Below, piece by piece: positions 46,352 through 53,406 of a stretch of DNA of 64,000 bases. A model generated the notes under the pieces. It did not search any database. It saw nothing but the letters and a program-made list of their open reading frames with translations, and had not been told where the DNA came from. Both the position numbers and the translations under genes were made by a program. Each line of letters begins with the position of its first letter. Position 1 is the first letter of the stretch. Source of the DNA: Geminicoccus roseus DSM 18922 (GTDB lineage Bacteria; Pseudomonadota; Alphaproteobacteria; Geminicoccales; Geminicoccaceae); the NCBI RefSeq assembly GCF_000427665.1, contig NZ_KE386572.1:248001-312000 (forward strand), given 5' to 3'.

Positions 46352-47107
46352 GTGAGCCAGGACCCCGCCCCCGCCTTTCCCGTGACCGACCGCAACCGGG
46401 TGCGGCGCGCCCATGAGCGGGGGCGCTACGACCATGAGGCGGTGTTCGCGATCCTGGACGCCGGCCTGCTCTGCCATGTCGCCTACGTGCTGGACGGCCA
46501 GCCCTACGGCACGCCGACCATCCACTGGCGCGAAGGGGACATGCTGTACTGGCACGGCTCCTCGGCCAGCCGGATGCTGCGCCACCTGCAGCAAGGGGCG
46601 CCGGCCTGCCTGACCGTCGCCCATCTGGACGGGCTGGTGCTGGCCCGCTCGGGCTTCAACCATTCCGCCAACTACCGCTCGGCCATGTGCTTCGGCACCG
46701 CGCGGATCGTCGGCGACCCGGCCGACAAGGAACGGGCGCTGGAGGCGATCGTGGAGCGCTATTTTCCCGGCCGGCAGGCGGCCCTGCGCCCGACCACCGC
46801 GCAGGAGGTCAAGGCCACCACGGTGGTCGCCATGCGGATCGAGGACGCGGCGGCCAAGGTGCGCGCCAAGAACGTGGGCGACGACGACGAGGACGGCAGC
46901 CACCCGGTCTGGGCCGGGGTGGTGCCGGTGCGCACCGTGATCGGCGAGGCCGAGCCGTCGCCGCGCCTGATGGCCGGCATCGAGGCGGGGGCCGAATTGG
47001 ACGCGTACCGGCCGGGGCGGGAGCTGGGCGCGGCGCTGGCCGGGCTGCAGCGGGGCTACGAGGAGGCGGCTGGCCGGCAGGAAAGGCCCGCCGGCATCGC
47101 GAGGTGA
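46352..47107 (+). CDS. Pyridoxamine-5'-phosphate-oxidase-like FMN split-barrel protein
   Basis: 251 residues from a GTG at 46352; readings starting further left run back over the MocR start. The split-barrel core is clear: EAVFAILDAGLLCHVAYVLD, GQPYGTPTIHWREGDMLYWH, GSSASRMLRHL and ACLTVAHLDGLVLARSGFNH. Family members bind FMN or related cofactors; this branch is distinct from true PdxH and its reaction is unknown. Divergence from a MocR regulator supports a link to vitamin B6 or amine metabolism (inference). Confidence 0.88.
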   Translation: MSQDPAPAFPVTDRNRVRRAHERGRYDHEAVFAILDAGLLCHVAYVLDGQPYGTPTIHWREGDMLYWHGSSASRMLRHLQQGAPACLTVAHLDGLVLARSGFNHSANYRSAMCFGTARIVGDPADKERALEAIVERYFPGRQAALRPTTAQEVKATTVVAMRIEDAAAKVRAKNVGDDDEDGSHPVWAGVVPVRTVIGEAEPSPRLMAGIEAGAELDAYRPGRELGAALAGLQRGYEEAAGRQERPAGIAR

Positions 47108-47412
47108 GGACCGACCCGGCCTCGGCTGGCTCCTGGCCCGGCCGGTGAAGTTCGCGCTGCGCCGACGCTGGCGGCGGTCCCAGCCGTTGCCGCGAAAGCC
47201 CCGGTAGAGGAGCATCCCGCCGTCTGCCTGGAGCGTGATGCCGGTCCGCCATGCCGTCGCAAGGCGGCTGCGGATCGGCCGGTCCAGCGTCGGACACATG
47301 CCGGGAATGGCAGCCAGTCAGAAGACGTCACCAGTTCCGATGACAATGGGACCCGTCGGCTAGTTCAACCATGAGTAACGAGCCCCCTTGCTTTCGCAGG
47401 GCCATCTGCGGA
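47108..47412. other. Intergenic region with a fragment of an SDR gene
   Basis: 305 bases without an intact gene. It holds the SDR remnant at 47183-47245. The part from 47300 on is less GC-rich and leads into the structured leader of the next gene. Confidence 0.5.
47183..47245 (-). pseudogene. Remnant of the 3' end of a glucose-1-dehydrogenase-like SDR gene
   Basis: Read on the minus strand this encodes TGITLQADGGMLLYRGFRGN, matching the C-terminal TTIYVDGGMLLYPGFRGNG of the SDR at 48773-49579. About 38 of the first 40 bases (from 47180) equal the start of that gene's complement (48776 on). The stop codon position reads TGG instead of TAG. No upstream part of the gene is present, so it is a detached tail in the same orientation as the intact gene. 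Confidence 0.7.
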
Positions 47413-47499
47413 GAGATATGGAATCGAGCGGTCTGGAGATGTCCAGGTTGCTGATTTCACCCTTTTCTGGGTGAGACTATGCATATCTCCGGAGGCATA
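47413..47499 (+). promoter_or_regulatory. Riboswitch-like three-way-junction leader before the Bug gene
   Basis: Closing helix: GAGATATG (47413-47420) with CATATCTC (47482-47489), perfect 8 bp, whose 3' strand abuts the GGAGG ribosome-binding site (47491-47495). Inside are CTGGA-GATG-TCCAG (47433-47446) and TTTCACCC-TTTTCT-GGGTGAGA (47455-47476, one G-T wobble). Three helices around a junction next to the ribosome-binding site resemble a translational control element. No known class was recognised. Confidence 0.45.
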
Positions 47500-48498
47500 A
47501 TGTCCGCGTCAGGTTCTTCTGATCGCCGCCGAGCGATGTTGGGGTTCGGCACGCTGATGGTGCTGGCTGGCTCGATGCCAAGATCGGCCAAGGCTCAGGA
47601 TCCATATCCAGAACGGCCCATCACGCTCGTCGTGCCCTTCCCGGCCGGCGGATCGACCGATCTCCTGGCGCGCCTCGTCGCCAAGGCGATGAGCAGGCAT
47701 CTGGATCAGCAGATCGTGGTGGAGAACCGCGGAGGGGCCGGTGGCACCATCGGCTCCGCCGCGGTGGCCACGGCTGCGCCCGATGGCTACACGATCCTGA
47801 TGGCGACGGTCGCAACGCACGCGCTCAATCCGGCACTTTACCAGAAGCTCGCCTACGACCCCATCGAGGACTTTGCGCCGATCTCGCTGCTCGCCATTTT
47901 CCCCAACGTGCTGGTCACCCATCCGGAGCTTCCGGCCGGGAACGTCCAGGAACTGATCGACCTGCTCAAGGCCAGCCCCGGCAAGTACAGCTATGCCTCC
48001 GCAGGAAATGGTACCCCCTCCCATCTCTCCGCCGAGCTGTTCAAGAGCATGGCCGGGGTCGACATGACCCATGTGCCCTACCAGGGAGCCGGACCAGCGC
48101 TGATCGACGTCCTGAGCGGCGATGTGCCGATCATGTTCGACAACCTGCCGCCTGCCCTGGAGCATGTCCGAGCTGGCACGCTGCACGGCCTTGGGGTCAC
48201 CACCAAGCAGCGCGCGTCCGCGATCATGGAACTGCCGACTGTTGCGGAGACCCTGCCCGGCTTCGAGACCTACTCCTGGAACGCCTTGTTCGCCCCGGCT
48301 GGCACGCCGGAGCCGATCATCCGGCGGTTGCACGACGCCGCCCTGGCTGCAGTCGAGGATCCCGAGACCACCGCCAGGCTGGAGGAGTTGAGCATCACCC
48401 CGGTCGGTTCGACGCCTGAGGAGCTGGCCGCCCATGTCGAGGCCGAACTCGCCAAGTGGGCGCCGGTCATCAAGGCCTCCGGCGCCCAGCTCGACTGA
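47500..48498 (+). CDS. TctC/Bug-family substrate-binding protein (tripartite tricarboxylate transporter type)
   Basis: 332 residues. GGAGG four bases before the ATG at 47500 decides the start over the ATG at 47479. SSDRRRAMLGFGTLMVLAGS carries a twin-Arg-type signal peptide. Mature domain: YPERPITLVVPFPAGGSTDL, ENRGGAGGTIGSAAVATAAP, DGYTILMAT, ASAGNGTPSHLSAELF and VPYQGAGPALIDVLSGDV, all standard for Bug receptors of carboxylates. The cognate TctA/TctB membrane genes are absent, as is common for orphan Bug proteins. Codons are visibly less G/C-biased than the neighbours, suggesting recent transfer. Confidence 0.93.
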   Translation: MSASGSSDRRRAMLGFGTLMVLAGSMPRSAKAQDPYPERPITLVVPFPAGGSTDLLARLVAKAMSRHLDQQIVVENRGGAGGTIGSAAVATAAPDGYTILMATVATHALNPALYQKLAYDPIEDFAPISLLAIFPNVLVTHPELPAGNVQELIDLLKASPGKYSYASAGNGTPSHLSAELFKSMAGVDMTHVPYQGAGPALIDVLSGDVPIMFDNLPPALEHVRAGTLHGLGVTTKQRASAIMELPTVAETLPGFETYSWNALFAPAGTPEPIIRRLHDAALAAVEDPETTARLEELSITPVGSTPEELAAHVEAELAKWAPVIKASGAQLD

Positions 48499-48508
48499 GT
48501 TCCAACGG

Positions 48509-48574
48509 CTTGAGCCCGTTGACGGGCCGCTCGATCTGGTTGCGTAGCCGGGACAGCTTGCGGATGAGCGTGAC
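48509..48574 (-). mobile_element. Possible IS5-type transposase scrap
   Basis: On the minus strand this encodes IRKLSRLRNQIERPVNGLK, resembling the C-terminal RN-x-IER-x2-x-x-LK motif of IS5-family DDE transposases. The usual continuation (RRIATRY) and the upstream catalytic residues are missing, and no terminal inverted repeats were seen. It lies between the Bug gene and the SDR gene. Confidence 0.3.
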
Positions 48575-48772
48575 CGGCTCGGAGTGGCAAGGATCGGAAG
48601 GGAATGGTCGGCAGGACGCCGTGCAGCAGGGGCTCCAGCCGTGCCAAACAACGTCCTGGTCCACGTGCCATCTTACGCGGATGCTGCCCGCCAGCGTGCG
48701 CCATGGTCACCGGCGGGAGAGCCGGCTGGCGCTGCCCCAGCTTCACTCGTCCACCTGGACTGATCATCCAGG

Positions 48773-49579
48773 CTAGCCGTTGCCGCGAAAGCCCGGGTAG
48801 AGGAGCATGCCGCCATCCACGTAGATCGTGGTGCCGACCACGTAGTCGGACTGGTCGGAGGCCAGCCAGATGGCGGCTTTCGCCACGTCCTCGGGTTCGC
48901 CGATCCGGCCATAGGGGATCAGCTTCAGGAGTTCCCGGCGGGCCTCCTCGGTCTCCCAGGCATCCTGGTTGATCGGGGTCTTGATGGCGCCCGGCGCGAT
49001 GCCGTTGACCCGGATGCCGCGGCTGGAGACTTCCTGGGCCAGGCTCTGCATCATCAGCATGATCCCGCCCTTGGACGCGGCATAGTTCACCCTTCCGGCC
49101 CAGGGGATCACCTGGTGGACCGAGCTCATGCAGATGATCTTGCCCTTGGCCCGCGAGCGGTCGGAAGGCGGCTGCGCCTCGAACTGGCGGATCGCCGCCC
49201 GGGCGCACAGGAACTGGCCGGTCAGGTTGACGTCGATGACCTTGTGCCACTCGTCCAGGGTCATCTCGCCGATCGGCGCGTCCTTCTGCAGCCCGGCATT
49301 GGCGACCAGGATGTCGAGCCGCCCGAATGCCTCGACCAGCCGGGCCAGCATCGCCTGGACCTGGTCCTCCCTGGACACGTCGGCCTGCAGCGCCAGCGCC
49401 CGGCCGCCGTCCTCTTCGATCGCGCGGACGATCTGCTGGGCGTCCTCTGGCTTGGAGAGGTAGTTCACGCCGACCATCGCCCCTTCCGCGGCCAGCGCCA
49501 TCGCCACGCCCTTGCCGATCCCGGAGCTGGCCCCGGTCACCAGGGCGACCTGCCCGGCCAGCTGTTTCTCCGCACCCAT
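48773..49579 (-). CDS. SDR, glucose-1-dehydrogenase-like
   Basis: 268 residues. TGASSGIGKGVAMALAAEGA cofactor motif, NAG at ILVANAG, catalytic Ser in CMSSVHQVIPW, Y-x3-K in NYAASKG, and IRVNGIAPGAIKTPIN. The tail YVDGGMLLYPGFRGNG follows Bacillus-type glucose 1-dehydrogenases, whose long C-terminus reaches the neighbouring subunit. It probably oxidises an aldose at C1 to the lactone. The keto-deoxy-sugar-acid kinase and aldolase genes 2-4 kb away make a role in an oxidative sugar pathway plausible. Confidence 0.9.
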   Translation of the reverse strand: MGAEKQLAGQVALVTGASSGIGKGVAMALAAEGAMVGVNYLSKPEDAQQIVRAIEEDGGRALALQADVSREDQVQAMLARLVEAFGRLDILVANAGLQKDAPIGEMTLDEWHKVIDVNLTGQFLCARAAIRQFEAQPPSDRSRAKGKIICMSSVHQVIPWAGRVNYAASKGGIMLMMQSLAQEVSSRGIRVNGIAPGAIKTPINQDAWETEEARRELLKLIPYGRIGEPEDVAKAAIWLASDQSDYVVGTTIYVDGGMLLYPGFRGNG

Positions 49580-49687
49580 GGTCGCCTCCCCTGCTCATGC
49601 CGTGCGCATCGCCGCCGGCATCACCGGAACGTTTCGGGCGGCCGCCGCGTTCCGGAAGTCCCCACCCCCATTCAAGGCGGACCTGGC

Positions 49688-50833
49688 ATGAGCCGGCGCG
49701 TGGTCCTGCTCGGCACCGGGCACGCCCATCTGTTCACGCTGAAGCGGGCGCGCGCCTTCGCGCAGGCCGGCCACGAGCTGGTGGCGGTGGCGCCGGAGCC
49801 GTTCTGGTATTCGGGCCTGGCGACCGGGATGCTGGGCGGGACCTATCCGCCCGAGCTCGACCGGATCGACATCGCCGGGCTGATGGGAGACCACGGCCGG
49901 TTCGTCCGGGACCGGGCGACCGGGATCGACCGGGCGAACCGCTTGGTCCATCTCCAGGACGGGCCGCCGCTTCGCTACGACCTGCTTTCGGTGAACCTGG
50001 GCAGCGTGGCGCCCACGATCCCGGGCGCTGGCGCCTGTCATGCGGTGAAGCCGATCCCGCGCCTGCTCGACCTGCGCCTGGAGCTGGAGGCGCGCCTTGG
50101 CCGGGGCGAGCAGGTCCGGGTCGCGGTGGCGGGCGGCGGCACCACCGGCGTGGAGCTTGCCGGCAACATCGAGGGCCTGGCGCGGCGCCACAACAGCCGG
50201 GTCGCGGTGACGCTCCTGGCCAGCGGCGGGCGGATCCTGGAGCGGCTGCCGGCCGGCATGGCTGAAGGCGTCGCCGCCAGCCTGGAGCGCCGCGGCATCA
50301 AGATCCGGACGCACAGCCGGGTGAAAAGGGTCGAGAATGGGACGGCGCTGCTGGAGGGTGGCGGGCGGGAGCCGTTCGACCTGTTCGTCAATGCCGGCGG
50401 CCTGCTGCCCGCCCCGGAGATCCGCCGTCTCGGCCTGCCGGTGGACGGGTCGGGCGCGCTGCGGGTCGACCGGCATCTGCGCTCGCTGGCCGATCCGGCC
50501 ATGTTCGGCGGCGGCGACGCCGTGTGCGTGGACGGCCACGACCTGCCGAAAGTGGGGGTGTATGCGATCCGCCAGGCGCCGGTCCTGTTCCACAACCTGC
50601 TGGCGACGCTGGCGGGAGAAAGCCTGCGCGCCTTCATCCCGCAGCGGCGATACTTGTGGATCATGAACCTTGGCGACGGCACCGGGCTTGCCGCCTGGAA
50701 CGGTTTCTGGTGGCAGGGGCGGGCCGCCTTCTGGCTGAAGGACCGGATCGACCGGTCCTTCCTGGACAGCTACCGGGCGGGCAGTCCGGCCAGCTCGCGC
50801 ACCCGCGCCACCGATTCCTCGGCGACATCGTAG
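49688..50833 (+). CDS. NDH-2-like FAD/NAD(P) oxidoreductase (pyridine nucleotide-disulfide family)
   Basis: 381 residues from the ATG at 49688. FAD motif VVLLGTGHAHLFTLKRA (GxGxxx with an unusual His pair), NAD motif VAVAGGGTTGVELAGNIEGL, and the late FAD block PAMFGGGDAVCVD. The layout is that of the NDH-2-like proteins also fused to SelD in some bacteria. It probably transfers electrons from NAD(P)H to quinone or another acceptor. The last 64 bases overlap the convergent isomerase gene antisense; residues after about 360 are probably not structural. Confidence 0.88.
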   Translation: MSRRVVLLGTGHAHLFTLKRARAFAQAGHELVAVAPEPFWYSGLATGMLGGTYPPELDRIDIAGLMGDHGRFVRDRATGIDRANRLVHLQDGPPLRYDLLSVNLGSVAPTIPGAGACHAVKPIPRLLDLRLELEARLGRGEQVRVAVAGGGTTGVELAGNIEGLARRHNSRVAVTLLASGGRILERLPAGMAEGVAASLERRGIKIRTHSRVKRVENGTALLEGGGREPFDLFVNAGGLLPAPEIRRLGLPVDGSGALRVDRHLRSLADPAMFGGGDAVCVDGHDLPKVGVYAIRQAPVLFHNLLATLAGESLRAFIPQRRYLWIMNLGDGTGLAAWNGFWWQGRAAFWLKDRIDRSFLDSYRAGSPASSRTRATDSSATS

Positions 50834-51660
50834 TAGCGCGCCGGCAGCTCGATGTTGGCGACGGTGCCGGGCAGCACTTCCAGCTCGTCGAACAGCATCC
50901 GCCAGGGAATGTCGCCCCAGCCGGGCGGCAGGTGCAGGTCGCCCATGCCGAACGCCACGGTTTCCGAGCGGGTATGCCCGATCAGGGTCTGCGGCCGGCC
51001 GAAACTGTCATGGACGTGCAGGTGCGCGGTGAGCGGCGCCGCCTGGCGGCAGGACGCCCAGGGATCGACCCCGCGGCGGGTGGCTTCCAGGAAGGCGTGG
51101 CTGAAGTCGATCAGCACCGCGACCTGCGGATGGGCCACGCGCTCGACCTGCTCGGCGACCTCGTGGGGGAGCTGGGTGATGGCGCCGGGCTTCTCGCCGA
51201 ACAGGTTCTCCACCACCAGCTTGACGCCGAGCCTGCCGGCGAGGTCGCCCATCCGGGCCAGGTAGTCGCGCTCGTGCGCCCGAAGCGTGGCCAGTTCCGG
51301 CCCGGTGACGTGGGTGGTGCGGCCGGAATGCTGGACATAGGCGGTGGCACCCAGCCTCCCCGCCATCTCCAGATGCGCGCGGGCGGCCGCCTCGTGGATC
51401 TCGGCGTGGCGCAGGTCCCAGGGATTGGCGGAGATCGGGCCGTGCACGGTGTAGCGGAGCGGAAAGCTCTTTGCGATCTCCAGGACCTGGGCGAAGCGCC
51501 GCTCCAAAGGCCGGCCGCCGGCGACCACGTCCAGGTCGTAGAGCGCGATCTCGGCGAAGTCGGCGCCGGCCGCGGCGATCGCCTCCAGCTTGGGCCGCAG
51601 GCTTTCCGGCATGCCGTCCCTGCCCTGGGTCGTGAGCCCCACCGCCACCACGTTGTTCAT
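50770..51660 (-). CDS. Sugar phosphate isomerase/epimerase-type TIM-barrel protein
   Basis: 296 residues of the AP-endonuclease-2-like TIM barrel: FAEIALYDLDVV, YTVHGPISANPWDLR, LVVENLFGEK (metal-binding Glu), VAVLIDFSHAFLEA, AHLHVHDSFGRP (His ligands), ANIELPARYY. Such enzymes isomerise or epimerise sugars or inosose compounds using a divalent metal. Divergent from the keto-deoxygalactonate kinase gene by 148 bases, so it may feed that pathway. Its 3' end overlaps the convergent oxidoreductase gene. Confidence 0.88.
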   Translation of the reverse strand: MNNVVAVGLTTQGRDGMPESLRPKLEAIAAAGADFAEIALYDLDVVAGGRPLERRFAQVLEIAKSFPLRYTVHGPISANPWDLRHAEIHEAAARAHLEMAGRLGATAYVQHSGRTTHVTGPELATLRAHERDYLARMGDLAGRLGVKLVVENLFGEKPGAITQLPHEVAEQVERVAHPQVAVLIDFSHAFLEATRRGVDPWASCRQAAPLTAHLHVHDSFGRPQTLIGHTRSETVAFGMGDLHLPPGWGDIPWRMLFDELEVLPGTVANIELPARYYDVAEESVARVRELAGLPAR

Positions 51661-51808
51661 CCCGGCTCCTTCCTGCTGGATCGCGCCACCGCTTGACCGG
51701 CTCCATCTGCCGGTGCTGCGTGACGGTTGCGTTGCCGCATCGGCGCTTTCGCCGCTGGCGGCAAGGGGCTAGCGTCCGCGCCGCACCGACAGAAGACGGA
51801 GGAACGAG

Positions 51809-52741
51809 GTGGCGGCGCTGATCGGCCTGGACTGGGGCACGAGCTCCCTGCGGGCGGCCCTGATCGACCATGACGGCACGATCCTGGACCGCCATGCCTC
51901 CCCGCACGGCATCACCAACCTGCCCGACGGCGGGTTCGAGGCGGCGTTCGCCAAGGCGGTGGGCGGCTGGCGCGCGCCTGGCCTGCCGGTGGTGGCCTCG
52001 GGCATGGTCGGCGCCCGCACCGGCTGGAAGGAGGCCGCCTACGTGGCCTGCCCGGGCGGCGCTGGCGAGATCGCCCAGGCGCTGCTGGCGGTGCCCACCG
52101 GGGATGGCTCGGAGATGCGGATCCTGCCCGGCATGTCGTTCCGCAACGAGGCGGGCGTGCCGGACGTGATGCGCGGCGAGGAGACCCAGATCCTGGGCTG
52201 CCTGTCGCCGGACCGACAGGACGGCCTGTTCGTGCTGCCCGGCACCCATTCCAAATGGGTCCGGGTCGAGGCCGGCCGGATCACCGGCTTTGCCAGCTAC
52301 ATGACCGGCGAACTGTTCGCGGCGCTGCGCGGCCACACCATCCTGCGCCACACCATGACTCCGCCGGGCGAGGCCGAGGAGTTCGACGCCGACGCGTTCG
52401 CGAGCGGCGTGCGCCGGGCGGCCGACTTGACCGGCGGCGGGCTGCTGCGCCGTTTGTTCGGCGCCCGTGCCCTGGCCCTGTTCGGCGAGCTGCCCACGCC
52501 TGCCGGGGCGTCCTGGCTGTCCGGCCTGCTGATCGGCACCGAGTTCGTGGAGGCCGCGGACGAGTTCGGCCAGGTGCCGGGCAGCCTGGTCCTGGTCGGC
52601 GGCGCCACGCTGGCCGACCGCTATGCCCGCGCCGCCCGGATCCTGGAGATCGCCACCGACGCCGCCGATCCCGACGCCGCCTTTGCCGGCCAGCTCCATG
52701 TCGCAAGGCTGGCCGGCCTCATCCCGGAGACCCGCCGATGA
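51809..52741 (+). CDS. dgoK: 2-dehydro-3-deoxygalactonokinase
   Basis: 310 residues from a GTG start set by GGAGGAACGAG. It matches DgoK: LIGLDWGTSSLRAALIDHDG (phosphate-1 motif of the actin-like ATPase fold), GMVGARTGWKEAAYVACPGG, and LPGTHSKWVRVEAGRITGFA with YMTGELFAALR. It phosphorylates 2-keto-3-deoxy-galactonate at C6. The stop overlaps the aldolase start (ATGA), so kinase and aldolase are made together: the last two steps of the De Ley-Doudoroff galactose pathway. Confidence 0.94.
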   Translation: MAALIGLDWGTSSLRAALIDHDGTILDRHASPHGITNLPDGGFEAAFAKAVGGWRAPGLPVVASGMVGARTGWKEAAYVACPGGAGEIAQALLAVPTGDGSEMRILPGMSFRNEAGVPDVMRGEETQILGCLSPDRQDGLFVLPGTHSKWVRVEAGRITGFASYMTGELFAALRGHTILRHTMTPPGEAEEFDADAFASGVRRAADLTGGGLLRRLFGARALALFGELPTPAGASWLSGLLIGTEFVEAADEFGQVPGSLVLVGGATLADRYARAARILEIATDAADPDAAFAGQLHVARLAGLIPETRR

Positions 52742-53367
52742 CCACCCTCGCCTCCTTCACCGACCGCCTGCCGCTGGTGGCGATCCTGCGCGGGGTGACG
52801 CCTGCCGAGATCCTGCCGATCGGCAAAGCGCTGGTCGATGCCGGGTTCGCGATCCTGGAGGTGCCGCTGAACTCGCCGGAGCCGTTCGAGAGCATCGGCC
52901 GGCTGGTGCAGCGCTTCGGCGACCAGGTGCTGATCGGGGCCGGCACCATGCGGACCGAGGCGGACCTGGACGCGCTGGTGAAGGCCGGCGGGCGGCTGAT
53001 GGTGACCCCGCACGGCGACCCTGCCCTGATCCGGGCCGCCAAGGCACGCGGCCTGTTCACCCTGCCGGGCATCGCCACCCCCACCGAGGCGTTCGCCGCG
53101 ATCGACGCCGGCACCGACGGGCTGAAGCTGTTTCCGGCCGAGGCGATCCCGCCGGCGGTGGTCAAGGCGATGCGCGCGGTGCTGCCGAGATCGATGCCCT
53201 TGTTCCCGGTGGGCGGGATCGAGCCCGCGACCATGGCGGCCTACCGTGCCGCCGGCGCCGACGGCTTCGGCCTGGGCTCGGCGCTCTACAAGCCCGGCCT
53301 GGACGCTGCCCAGGTGGGAGAGCGGGCGCGCGCCTTCGTCGCCGCCTGGCGGAACGACGCGGCCTGA
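52738..53367 (+). CDS. dgoA: 2-dehydro-3-deoxy-6-phosphogalactonate aldolase
   Basis: 209 residues, the usual size of KDPG/KDPGal aldolases. VAILRGVTPAEILPIGKALV and EVPLNSPEPFESI (catalytic Glu region) mark the N-terminus; LIGAGTMRTEADLDALVKAG, VTPHGDPAL and the Schiff-base Lys in DGLKLFPAEAIPP follow; PVGGIEP is the phosphate-binding loop. PLNS rather than T in strand 2 favours the galactonate type. Splits the phosphorylated keto acid into pyruvate and glyceraldehyde 3-phosphate. Coupled to dgoK. Confidence 0.94.
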   Translation: MTTLASFTDRLPLVAILRGVTPAEILPIGKALVDAGFAILEVPLNSPEPFESIGRLVQRFGDQVLIGAGTMRTEADLDALVKAGGRLMVTPHGDPALIRAAKARGLFTLPGIATPTEAFAAIDAGTDGLKLFPAEAIPPAVVKAMRAVLPRSMPLFPVGGIEPATMAAYRAAGADGFGLGSALYKPGLDAAQVGERARAFVAAWRNDAA

Positions 53368-53406
53368 CCGATCCCGGCCAACCGCCGTGCGGGCGGGCCT
53401 CGAGCC

